In this document: positions 37,601 through 44,506 of the stretch, piece after piece
How positions within the stretch are numbered: the stretch's first letter is position 1
Layout: every line of letters starts with the position of its first letter
Assembly (NCBI GenBank): GCA_001829005.1
Contig: MIAG01000009.1
Span: 341,560 to 405,559, forward strand
Source: Sphingobacteriia bacterium RIFOXYC2_FULL_35_18
GTDB lineage: Bacteria > Bacteroidota > Bacteroidia > Chitinophagales > Chitinophagaceae
Direction of reading: 5' to 3'
Length of the DNA: 64,000 nt
Program-made: the position numbers and the translations under genes
The notes under the pieces: model-generated
The model's input: only the letters and a program-made list of their open reading frames with translations
Database searches by the model: none
Told to the model about the DNA's origin: nothing

Positions 37601-37740
37601 TTATTTCAGAAAATGCACTTGCACAACTTAAGAATATTCAGACTCCATTTTTTACACTTAAGAGAAGGATAACCCGCGAATTATTTTATGAAGGTTATCA
37701 AACAGATACATACGACCAGATGATGGATGAGTGGGAATAG
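31690..37740 (+). CDS. giant nuclease-like/STAND NTPase protein (putative anti-phage)
   Basis: A 2016-residue protein. Residues 1-~200 resemble a PD-(D/E)xK nuclease of the Cap4/DUF4297 kind: Asp48-Asp49 (VLDDI), then AYQVKW with Gln62 and Lys64. A STAND/NACHT-like ATPase follows, with Walker A GGPGSGKSS at 278-286 and Walker B IIVIDGLDH around 375-383, then GHPLYLSYLI as the GxP-type motif. About 1400 further residues are mostly helical, repeat-like solenoid (for example NRLLYRACETVIEKN). The last ~250 residues form a distinct Trp-rich domain (AFSRYWRDG, GWKPNTTEMFAWEDE). The layout, effector, switch ATPase and large sensor, is that of Avs-type immune proteins. I cannot name the subfamily. 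Its G+C looks higher than the backbone. A second STAND gene follows after 40 bp. Confidence 0.75.
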   Translation: MADNIGDSIDLGGKLPQFKAFASVAYNELNASKLVWIRVADPKAMVLDDIQYATKTEVHAYQVKWSNLEDPTTFTYLNLKDLLKDIVASWQKLRIEYASENKPFFVHLLTNREPSSHDQIKDSAEVRAGNFSGFLEEVWMKLKNKKSIDVKWQTVANEFEALTSLAKNEFEEFVQAFDMRFRYNEIDFATERIDKGKQNQDLLDFTMFLLEKVANKTRKVLFEAADIIKGLNWESRFNTIFNHELRVDPSRYCPIEQTVAALNVKVDVKDGGYVFLSGGPGSGKSSLLAQWSKTRKERVVHYFAFDFTDPASSANTPDRGDATHLLYDLVQQLKERGVWPSDTVMHKDKDFLRQTFGQQIELLKKEFTATGRKTIIVIDGLDHVPREYHTALQSFIAELPNPAILSGGVVIVLGSQTYNLADLPNTVKAVYDKKDMNVEMVAMSKQEVNWYVDHSKIGINIDATIKEKLFEISQGHPLYLSYLINKIDEVESAGFMDDEAPLEGNIEDYYKRCWQPIKQDTDLVNFLGLVARINGDISIDFISQWPFDDRIKRDFNQKTSFLFQKDVTGWHFFHNSFRQFLITQSALNPIDDTYDEKRHQKMHQTLGAYYSGFNSGTPWQKLYHFYMGGQEKEFIEAATQQSFFEQYESFRPHEEIENDILHGVRLAKKLHDPYLLGRYIFALNELNSRIQVIAPNSFIEEFIQIGKIDLAKQLIRNNRKLLVNKRYALIAARWFFDLGDTMEARLLFALAEPQEVTTDGIRLQLMGHDRENISILKNWASAFLLFSKAEDFLSKIAKVELLDDEENQVDSHNLRNRLLYRACETVIEKNRFDELEILLKEIHETDFVYTRRVLWRVTEYVHEQGNDAQARAYLQRLLDLFKGLVIGDFMRMQLADLIYRVTKNLAEIEALIEGIGQPSAVDYHKMNGDRDLGEFSDRLLFNKMLNLTGKGQSVTDAVPNVRKADQEPVAEFERNICRIVKLYTDGVQGVPLMGNLKIKLSPIIRFFYIHDQKSDHNLYKLKMGASTYFKWLIEAMSLYGSERVGELMQIFGQEFAEFPATWSVEVRRSIYVNGYKQGADKDEIAQKLEAIENEMLDGQDPTGRAEQCISQAQAWINLEEFERAELCMHKALHASLGIGYRKDSQYRIWVEWLKRILQKEPEKAEERIRMFALHLPLLKETAERSQSREGAEELLKATLQYNLGWGLQLLTWLLEQGLIEFFEGLGAMIKALVEKAKEKTEVRLVLDIYKELYLTMATRFDEDILLALLDKAQTLLPDFQSIELSKLVTAIQINTLPKTRDNYYQCVKSFLEGYGHNTTVLLGLTDLSVATAIKMRSSNNLILHDSYEMLSEAEVMEKVKDGPSFVELFVKESKANSYFSWDGVFTNIQHSLTEKDLTEIFKHCTAGNRDSKLLAKMTDKAMNFGNKILAKEFANTSLLRSSTSGWIAGYDGGSRHWACKAIVAIDPENGFDRSLEVLADDVMGSDYVSEFHKALDEILPVITKEPDDQKMWSEIESFLSRLLIPKPTTLMPPFKKEDDDSIPGELMLLLCCFANKRMCGLIATVFAYNLVGSQNLQAKFKKLASGKYEEQSLFLETLGIAESVDFSQIFATELQLLALSDNLFIRKEAVSQLEKLPDQFNPLPVKKTLPKIYELELPVSKGFNKPEELPGDKVVADTDNLYQLIGRYSDWLPLIAEQTGFQEGAILQRWGQLIDEEGIDKTTTEYEEKVRTHRNAIELEFHFPRPRFQVVVQSLGRLIAELKDAAALEDKDFPERYGVYDYTLQAKLKVTPRPEWIIPMHEGKLFLSGWVNDISSSERLHTKADRTIDNWVVAGEQTTLFHLGWGKPTETITTYMVLGGNLLHENNDPPIVRLNNCLMDEYYESLEAEANNYITVFNYHDFRNPEKVAGWIAFNPAIARYLGWKPNTTEMFAWEDETGNLMAFSRYWRDGNIEMSIPKHDNEVGEGWYTLISENALAQLKNIQTPFFTLKRRITRELFYEGYQTDTYDQMMDEWE

Positions 37741-37780
37741 AACTTATATTTTGTTTGCAATGCTATTTAATTGAAAGTAA

Positions 37781-40700
37781 ATGACTAAAATTCAGGAGAT
37801 AGAAAATAAATTAATCAGCATCAATGATTCAGTCTTTCAGGATCTTTGCGATGCTTATATATCATTAACAGATCCTCTGTGCATTGAAAGCGTTTGCCGT
37901 TCAGGGATGGTTACCGGCAAACAGAAACCGCGCAAAGGCACACCTGACAGTTACTACCTGACACAAACGGGTGAGTATGTACTGATAGAATATACAACGC
38001 AATCAGATAAACCTAAAAATTCGTTGATCGATAAAATCAAAGAAGATATCGACAAGTGTACCTCTCCTGAAAAAACAGGCGTAGCTATTGACGATATTGT
38101 TAAAATGATCTATTGCCTGAACAGTAAACTCGATATCAGCGAAAAAAACGAGTTAAAGCAATATGCTTATATGCGAGGTCTCCGCATGCTGGACATTAAA
38201 TCACTGGACATGTTGCCGACTGCGCTGTTCAGTAAAGCAAGTCACCTGGCTCGTGAGTTTTTAGGCATTGCCATTGATTCTGGGCAAATCCTTCCGGTAA
38301 GTTTTTTCATCAAGCGATATGAGAGATCTGGTATTGCCACGCCTCTCAGCAACAGTTTTATTTCGAGGGGTGCGGAACTTTCTGAACTGGAACAAATGGT
38401 CACTAGTTCCACTGTTACGATTCTCACAGGCCCACCTGGAGTCGGTAAAACAAAACTCGTTATTGAACTGTTAAAATCATTGCAAAAGCAGAAAAGTGGT
38501 TACGAGGTGTACTGTATTGATAATTGTAATGTCCCGATCTACGATGACCTGAAAACGTATCTCACACATGATAAGAAATTTATTCTTCTTATTGATGATG
38601 CCAACAGGCAATTATCCAATCTTAAACAGATACTCAGTCTGCTTAGGGATCGGCAGGAAGGGGAAATGCACCTAGTGTTAACTGTAAGAGATTATGCTTT
38701 CCGGGAGATCGAAGCACATACTCATCTGCTGAATCCAGCAGTATTCAAACTGGATAAATTCAGTAATGAGCAGATCGCTGAATTGCTGAAGTCATCAGAT
38801 TTTAATATACAGAATGGTGATTATATCAGTCGTATACAGGAAATAGCTGAAGGCAATCCAAGGCTGGCCATCATGGGTGCTTTGACTGCACTTAAGAACC
38901 AAAACCTGCAGGCGCTCAACGATGTATCCCTTTTATATGACGAGTACTTCGCTACAGCTATAAACAGGGAAGTATTCAATGACCCTATGCTTTTGAAAGC
39001 GATGGGTCTAGTATGCTTTTTTCACTCTATTGACCGGTCTGATGAAAAGCATTATGAAAAGGTGCTGACTGATTTTTCAATCGACCGTTATGGTTTTGAA
39101 GAGGCCATCATCAAACTTGAGCAATATGAGCTTGTGGAATCATCAGATGACCAGACAGTTGTTCGAGTGAGTGAGCAGGTACTTGCTACTTACTTTTTTT
39201 ATAAAACATTTTTTAAAGTACCCATTTTAAAATTTGAAATTGCGTTATCCCAATATTTTTTTTCACACCTATATCGGATCAGGGAGACTGTGATCCCTGC
39301 CAATAACACTTTCGGTTATGAAAAAGTCTGTGAAAAAATACTTCCTATTCTTGACGTGTTCTGGAAGCAAGTAGAAGACGATCACGATAAGGCCGTTAAA
39401 TTCCTTGATATGTTTTGGCTGTATAAAATGGACGACGCTCTAAATTTCGTTTCTAAACATACTGCGACTCTTCACGATCCCGAATCTCCAGTATTCCATT
39501 ACTGTGAGAGGGAAACTAAAAATCATTATGTCGGTCATTTAACGGAAGACAGATACCTTGAAGTTGTCAAAGCTTTTTACTACAACATACATGATTATCT
39601 CCCGCATGCTCTTGAAGTTGGTGTCGCTTACGTTTCAAAGAAGCCAGAAGTGTATTCAAGGTGGGTAAAGATGCTCCGAGACCTGTTTGTATTTACCCGT
39701 CAGGATGAACGCTTCAAATTTTATCGGCAAAGTGTCTTTATAAAATTTGTGACCACACGCAACCCTCAGTTTTCGGAGGATCTTAGGAAGCAAATGTTTT
39801 TCGATGTAGTGCCTTGCCTCATGAAGACAAGCTATCAAGTTGTTACAGGTGGTCTTAAAAGAAATTCAATCGTATTTTACCAATATGACTTAAGGGTAAA
39901 TAAATTTATCAAGGAGATCAGAAAAAGAATATGGAAACAATTGCACAGTTACTTTAAAAAAAACCGTGATCAGGGATTACGCTTCTTTCGCGAGTACCTC
40001 AAACGAACTCCCGATAAGGTCAAAGACATTTATAAATTCGATCTGCCATTTATACTTGAAATTATTGATGTTTTCCTAGACCCGTCAAGATATAAAGAAG
40101 CCATTCTGGTGGACGAATTTATTTTGTGGTTTGAGAATATTGATATCAAAGATGAACGATTTGCAGTTCTCCAGAAACAGTTTAACACTAAAAACGTTGA
40201 AATGTTTTATACGTTGACACGGGATAGTTTGTATAGAAAGCCTGATTATAAATCAAGGCTTGAAATAGAAAAATGGCACGAAAAGAAGGAAAGGGAAATA
40301 CGTGAAGCGTTCTCCTTTCAAGGTCTACGCTCCTTCCAATCGTTTTACAATTCTTATGAAGAGATTGACCGTGCGATTCTTTTTTATGAACAGGGTTCAA
40401 GATTAGGTGAATCCTTGGATTTCGTAATGGATGAAGCGTATAAAAAAAATAAAAAAGCATACAATTTTCTTAATTATATTATTAAACAGGGAAATAAGAC
40501 AGAATATGTTCCACTAATGTCATTAAATGTGCTTTCCCGTAACGAGAAATTGTACAGGAAAATATATATGTTTTTTCAGAGCCCGAATTATCTGTGCCGG
40601 GACCAATGGCTGTGTGTCTGGTTCAGGAATTTGCCTGAAGCATATGTAACACCATCAGATGCAGAACAACTCCTACAATTATATACCAACGCAACTAAAT

Positions 40701-41551
40701 TGTGGTATGTAGATATTGAATGCTACGACAAATTTGAAAATGTTTTGCCAGGTTTTTTCATCAGGCTTTTTGAAACGATATACGAGAGAAATGCAGATAA
40801 AAGTCTTCGGATATTTATTTATGACTTTATACAAGATCACCTTTCTAAATTTGGTGGCAACCTTCCACTGATTAAAAAAACATATCTCCAGCAGCGGGGA
40901 CTCGCAGATCATTTTGATCATGATTTCAGTGATTTTCTGGAAATACTCAAACTCGATCCTGGTTTTCTTATTGAGTACATTCAATTTTGGTCTAAGGAAA
41001 GCTATATGAGCCCAAATGAACACAGGGGAATATCGAAGGTATGGCAACATAAAGATGCTGAGAAACTGATCCGAAAAGCCTTTGACTGGGTTGCTGAAAA
41101 TCAAAATTGGTATTTTCTTAAAGAACTTGTTACAATGTTCTTTAAGAAAATATCTTTAGAAAAAAAAGGGAATGCAGTTGGGTTTCTAAAACGCTATATT
41201 GATGATTATCATTATAATGAAAGAAAAATGAATATGGTTTTTATTGTAGCGAGAGAGTGTTTGCATGAATCGCTAGACGAATTGCTTATTCATTTTCTTG
41301 AAAAAGAACAATCAATAGTTGTTTTCAAAAAAATAGAATGGCCGCCCAGTATGCTTTTTGGTAGTGGCGATACAATTTTTGGAGAGGTTCGTGCTGAGCA
41401 CTTCCAGAAAATACTTGCTATCGTCGAAAAAATTGTCAACAAACCATATCGATTCAGTGAACATAAATTGTATCTCCGCGAAAAAATCAGGGTACACAAA
41501 AGATCAGCAGACCAAGAACGAAAACGCAACTTCATGAACAGAGATTGGTGA
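37781..41551 (+). CDS. second giant STAND NTPase with nuclease-like N terminus
   Basis: A 1256-residue protein, 40 bp downstream of the first giant gene and on the same strand, so probably co-transcribed. Residues ~15-160 look like a restriction-endonuclease-type domain: GTPDSYY (53-59) and GEYVLIEYTTQ (64-74), where the expected lysine appears replaced by Thr or displaced. The STAND ATPase has Walker A GPPGVGKTK (217-225), Walker B FILLIDDAN (271-274 core), VLTVRDYAF and EGNPRLAIMG. The remaining ~800 residues are helical, rich in Lys, Phe and Tyr, with no domain I recognise. It may be a partner of the first protein or an independent defence gene. It is convergent with the unknown gene at 41577. 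Confidence 0.72.
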   Translation: MTKIQEIENKLISINDSVFQDLCDAYISLTDPLCIESVCRSGMVTGKQKPRKGTPDSYYLTQTGEYVLIEYTTQSDKPKNSLIDKIKEDIDKCTSPEKTGVAIDDIVKMIYCLNSKLDISEKNELKQYAYMRGLRMLDIKSLDMLPTALFSKASHLAREFLGIAIDSGQILPVSFFIKRYERSGIATPLSNSFISRGAELSELEQMVTSSTVTILTGPPGVGKTKLVIELLKSLQKQKSGYEVYCIDNCNVPIYDDLKTYLTHDKKFILLIDDANRQLSNLKQILSLLRDRQEGEMHLVLTVRDYAFREIEAHTHLLNPAVFKLDKFSNEQIAELLKSSDFNIQNGDYISRIQEIAEGNPRLAIMGALTALKNQNLQALNDVSLLYDEYFATAINREVFNDPMLLKAMGLVCFFHSIDRSDEKHYEKVLTDFSIDRYGFEEAIIKLEQYELVESSDDQTVVRVSEQVLATYFFYKTFFKVPILKFEIALSQYFFSHLYRIRETVIPANNTFGYEKVCEKILPILDVFWKQVEDDHDKAVKFLDMFWLYKMDDALNFVSKHTATLHDPESPVFHYCERETKNHYVGHLTEDRYLEVVKAFYYNIHDYLPHALEVGVAYVSKKPEVYSRWVKMLRDLFVFTRQDERFKFYRQSVFIKFVTTRNPQFSEDLRKQMFFDVVPCLMKTSYQVVTGGLKRNSIVFYQYDLRVNKFIKEIRKRIWKQLHSYFKKNRDQGLRFFREYLKRTPDKVKDIYKFDLPFILEIIDVFLDPSRYKEAILVDEFILWFENIDIKDERFAVLQKQFNTKNVEMFYTLTRDSLYRKPDYKSRLEIEKWHEKKEREIREAFSFQGLRSFQSFYNSYEEIDRAILFYEQGSRLGESLDFVMDEAYKKNKKAYNFLNYIIKQGNKTEYVPLMSLNVLSRNEKLYRKIYMFFQSPNYLCRDQWLCVWFRNLPEAYVTPSDAEQLLQLYTNATKLWYVDIECYDKFENVLPGFFIRLFETIYERNADKSLRIFIYDFIQDHLSKFGGNLPLIKKTYLQQRGLADHFDHDFSDFLEILKLDPGFLIEYIQFWSKESYMSPNEHRGISKVWQHKDAEKLIRKAFDWVAENQNWYFLKELVTMFFKKISLEKKGNAVGFLKRYIDDYHYNERKMNMVFIVARECLHESLDELLIHFLEKEQSIVVFKKIEWPPSMLFGSGDTIFGEVRAEHFQKILAIVEKIVNKPYRFSEHKLYLREKIRVHKRSADQERKRNFMNRDW

Positions 41552-41576
41552 TAAGTGAATTCAGCCTCTTTTGCTC

Positions 41577-42605
41577 CTAAGAGAATACGAAATTCAAATT
41601 ATGATAAATCCATTTGACCGTCTCTGCAACGTCATGTGTTAATACCGTGTTGGTAAGGATGTCTTTCGCTGAAGTGAGCCATTTATAAATTTTCGGTTTT
41701 GAAGGTTGCAGCTCTAAAAGTTCTTCTTTCACTTTGTCAAAATTAATAATGACTTGTTGCTTTTGGTCATTAATTAACGAGTCTTCTTTTTTTATCAGCT
41801 CAATCAACAATGCGATTTTTTCAATAGTTTCACTTCTGTCATTGAATGAATCAAATACCCTGACATCTTTTCCAACGATGACTTGTCCTGAATTGTTAGT
41901 AATGTTACCAACATTAATTTTGTTTCCCATAATTGTTTCATAGTTTATAGTTGTTAACGATGGTTGCGGAGCATTAATACTAGTTTGTTTAAAAAAAACT
42001 TCAGTAGGAAAGGAGAATTGGACATTTTTTCCTTTGTTCTCTAGGAACCCCTTAATGGCCTCTTCCATATTGTTCACTTCGATGGTTTTGGTTTTAAAGT
42101 CATCGAATTCATTTTGATCGGTATCTTTAAAAAAGTCAAACAGTTCTATTAGAATTTCATCTAACTCATGTAAGACTAATTCTAAGCAAAGAAAATTAGA
42201 ATTGGTTTCAATTCTAAAGCGTAAGTATTTTTCTTTATAGCTCACTACTTTTGCTGCATCCTCATCGGTAAAATCTTTTTTGAGTTCAGAGACCGCTGAA
42301 ATATTGCCATTCCAAATACTCGTATAGTCATTTTCGCCACACCATATTCCCAATTCTCTTAGCTTGTTTAAAATTGGAACTGATATGTTGTCTGTGATAG
42401 GTTGAAACTTTTCTGATATCTGAGTTTGGATGTTGTCGTATTTTCGTTTTTCAATGTAATTTTTATCTGGGTTAAGGTTGGCTCTTTGCGTAGCAAGAAT
42501 AGTAAGTTCATCACAAATAGGCAGGTAGGTTTCGATATAAACTTTTTTATGAACATCCAAATAATCAATAAAATCAAATAGTGCTTGTATTTTGTAAGGT
42601 ATCAT
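41577..42605 (-). CDS. unknown cytoplasmic protein with NxG-rich motif
   Basis: A 342-residue protein without signal or membrane segments. The first ~200 residues are helical (ELTILATQRANL, LCLELVLHELDEILIELFD). Residues 241-264 carry a short beta motif of the type VGNITNNSGQVIVGKDVRV. The C-terminal ~80 residues are helical again (QQVIINFDKVKEELLELQ, KWLTSAKDILTNT). Similar Asn/Gly motifs followed by a helical tail occur, to my recollection, in bacterial conflict proteins, where they may mediate assembly; this is inference. It converges on the giant pair with 25 bp between stops. Confidence 0.6.
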   Translation of the reverse strand: MIPYKIQALFDFIDYLDVHKKVYIETYLPICDELTILATQRANLNPDKNYIEKRKYDNIQTQISEKFQPITDNISVPILNKLRELGIWCGENDYTSIWNGNISAVSELKKDFTDEDAAKVVSYKEKYLRFRIETNSNFLCLELVLHELDEILIELFDFFKDTDQNEFDDFKTKTIEVNNMEEAIKGFLENKGKNVQFSFPTEVFFKQTSINAPQPSLTTINYETIMGNKINVGNITNNSGQVIVGKDVRVFDSFNDRSETIEKIALLIELIKKEDSLINDQKQQVIINFDKVKEELLELQPSKPKIYKWLTSAKDILTNTVLTHDVAETVKWIYHNLNFVFS

Positions 42606-42928
42606 GATGGTGCTATTTCAGTTTTTTAACAGACTTAAATATACGAATAAGGTAGTGACCAACCTTGACAGGTAAGGAGTTAGAAAATTTTTTAGAATGA
42701 TAATACAAACAGCTAAAAGGTAAACTTGAGATTTTTTATTGCATATAGTTATATCTATTCTTTAAAGAATGTCTGCTCCAGAAAGGGCTCCATGATAGAA
42801 AAAACTTCAAAAACGATGTCACGGGTGTTTTCAGTCAGAGTGATACTCTCAACCCCTAACAATTTTAGTCTTGTAACTTTTTCAGAAAAGACTTTCTTCC
42901 ACTATCTTACAATCTAATTCACCCCATC
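42606..42928. other. non-coding stretch at the right side of the giant-gene block
   Basis: A 323-bp stretch with no supported gene. On the minus strand 42755-42901 an open frame of 48 codons without a start (containing KLLGVESITLTENTRDIVFE) could be a gene remnant, but I recognise nothing in it. No copy of the tRNA 3' end, which could mark an attachment site, is visible. Confidence 0.4.
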
Positions 42929-43462
42929 ATGATCACACTTGTAGCTTTTCTCCGAGGCATCAATGTAGGTGGCCATCATAAAGTGCCCATGGCAGAGCTA
43001 AAGACTATACTGGTAAACATGGGATGCAATAATGTAAAAACCATTTTAAACTCTGGAAATATTGTTTTTGAAACCAAGAAGAAAGATATTGCTGTTTTGG
43101 AGCGTATTATAGAAATGGCTCTTAGGGATAATTTTGGTTTCGCAATACCAGTGATTTTAATCCCCCAAAATCAAATAAGCGAATTGGTAAATGATGGTAC
43201 ATTTGCGAATGTTGAGATTCATAAAAATATACGGTTGTACGTATCATTTTTAAAGGAACCATCTACCACAAAATTAAAGCTACCCTATATTTCTAATGAT
43301 AAGGCGTTTACGATTATTGGTGTAAGAGACAAGTTTATTGTATGTGTTTTAGATATTACAACAAATAATACTCCAAAGGGAATGGAAGATCTTGAAAAGC
43401 TTTTTGGAAAAAATATTACTACTCGAAACTGGAATACAATTGTGAAAATAAATAACTGTTGA
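42929..43462 (+). CDS. DUF1697 family protein
   Basis: A 177-residue protein beginning ITLVAFLRGINVGGHHKVPM and containing VKTILNSGNIVFETKK, which are the defining motifs of DUF1697, an alpha/beta family of unknown biochemical function found in many bacteria. The C terminus (NNTPKGMEDLEKLFGKNITTRNWNTIVKI) is the usual ending. It is 17 bp upstream of a small membrane protein gene on the same strand. Confidence 0.88.
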   Translation: MITLVAFLRGINVGGHHKVPMAELKTILVNMGCNNVKTILNSGNIVFETKKKDIAVLERIIEMALRDNFGFAIPVILIPQNQISELVNDGTFANVEIHKNIRLYVSFLKEPSTTKLKLPYISNDKAFTIIGVRDKFIVCVLDITTNNTPKGMEDLEKLFGKNITTRNWNTIVKINNC

Positions 43463-43479
43463 ACAACTCAATTCGATAG

Positions 43480-43899
43480 ATGATCAATCAACATACAATT
43501 ATTAGCTACTTTATTAATAAGCTCAAAGCCATTTTTTTAGTAGACTCTATTGGGGCGTTTCTTTCTGCATTTTATTTATTGATTATTTCAAGATTCTACA
43601 GTGACTTTTTTGGCATTAACACTTCCACCCTCCAACTATTGACAATCTTGCCTAGTGTATTTTGCATCTATTCTGCTTGCTGTTATTTATTAGTTAAACG
43701 CAGCTATAAACCCTTTATTCTAATCATTGCAATTGCTAATTTTCTGTATTGTTTGATAACATTGGTGTTAATCTTTACTCATTATTCGGAACTTACCATT
43801 TTAGGTTTGAGCTATTTTATACTAGAATTGATGATTTTAGTTTTGATAATTTTACTTGAATTTAAAATTATACATGATATTATACCTAATAAGGTATAA
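43480..43899 (+). CDS. small four-helix membrane protein, unknown
   Basis: A 139-residue integral membrane protein. Four hydrophobic helices are visible: SIGAFLSAFYLLIISRFY, TILPSVFCIYSACCYLLV, FILIIAIANFLYCLITLVLI and LSYFILELMILVLIILLEF. I do not recognise a named family. Its stop codon lies inside the first operator of the hipBST operon. Binding at that site could therefore affect only the following genes, or read-through into them. Confidence 0.7.
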   Translation: MINQHTIISYFINKLKAIFLVDSIGAFLSAFYLLIISRFYSDFFGINTSTLQLLTILPSVFCIYSACCYLLVKRSYKPFILIIAIANFLYCLITLVLIFTHYSELTILGLSYFILELMILVLIILLEFKIIHDIIPNKV

Positions 43900-43979
43900 T
43901 ATTGTCAAAAAAACTAATTTTATACCCTAAACGGTATAATTTAAATAAATTTCATACATTTATACCCATAAAGGTATAA
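43880..43979 (+). promoter_or_regulatory. three phased palindromic operators of the hipBST operon
   Basis: Three copies of TTATACC-N6-GGTATAA occur at 43880-43899, 43920-43939 and 43960-43979. Arms are identical in all copies (7 bp each), the 6-bp spacers differ, and the start-to-start distance is exactly 40 bp twice. The last copy ends one base before the hipB ATG, and TATAAT at 43935-43940 could be a promoter element inside the middle one. They are the obvious binding sites for HipB (alone or with HipS/HipT), giving autoregulation. Confidence 0.9.
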
Positions 43980-43980
43980 A

Positions 43981-44187
43981 ATGAATCTTTCTACTTTTCT
44001 AAAAAAACAACGAAAGCGGAATAATCTTACACAGGAAGATCTTGCTGCAAAATCTGGTGTAGGACTACGCCTTGTAAGAGAAATTGAGCAAGGAAAAGTT
44101 ACCATGCGAATGGATAAAGTAAACCAGATACTGGCTTTATTTGGTGCTGAACTAACTGTCAATTTTAAAGAATACACAAATGGCTAA
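43981..44187 (+). CDS. hipB: HipB-like antitoxin/repressor, XRE-type HTH
   Basis: A 68-residue DNA-binding protein with a Cro/C1-type helix-turn-helix: FLKKQRKRNNLTQEDLAAKS then GVGLRLVREIEQGK. It lacks any further domain. Next to it come hipS (8-bp overlap) and hipT, the order known for tripartite HipBST systems, where HipB represses the operon. The operator array immediately upstream fits that role. Confidence 0.9.
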   Translation: MNLSTFLKKQRKRNNLTQEDLAAKSGVGLRLVREIEQGKVTMRMDKVNQILALFGAELTVNFKEYTNG

Positions 44188-44497
44188 ATCTGCAAGAGTA
44201 TTGTATGATGGTATATTGGCTGCTATACTATCCGAAACGGATGAAGGCTATGTTTTAAAATACGATGAGCAATATTTGTTAAAACCATCAAGTAAACCAA
44301 TCAGTCTTACTTTACCATTGCGTAAAGAAATATACGTCAGCAAAGTATTGTTCCCCTTTTTTGATGGATTAATACCTGAAGGCTGGTTGCTAGATATAGC
44401 AGTTACTCATTGGAAAGTAAAAGCCAATGACCGTTTTGAATTATTGTTGACTACTTGCAGAGATACTATTGGGGCTGTAACAGTTGAACCTGAATAA
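44180..44497 (+). CDS. hipS: HipS-like antitoxin (isolated HipA N-terminal subdomain)
   Basis: A 105-residue protein equal to the N-terminal subdomain of long HipA kinases: RVLYDGILAAILSETDEGYV, then PISLTLPLRK and VLFPFFDGLIPEGWLLD, ending with CRDTIGAVTV. In the characterised HipBST system the separate HipS protein, not HipB, neutralises the kinase. The gene overlaps hipB by 8 bp and ends 9 bp before hipT. The role assignment is by family knowledge and gene order. Confidence 0.87.
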   Translation: MAKSARVLYDGILAAILSETDEGYVLKYDEQYLLKPSSKPISLTLPLRKEIYVSKVLFPFFDGLIPEGWLLDIAVTHWKVKANDRFELLLTTCRDTIGAVTVEPE

Positions 44498-44506
44498 AAA
44501 TGGATC

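Noticed and set aside
42755..42901. 48-codon minus-strand frame without a start (KLLGVESITLTENTRDIVFE)
   Set aside because: It could be a gene remnant but matches nothing I know and has no start codon.
42606..42928. Search for a duplicated tRNA 3' end as an attachment site
   Set aside because: No copy of the TTCGAATCC-containing tRNA ends was found at the right side of the block.
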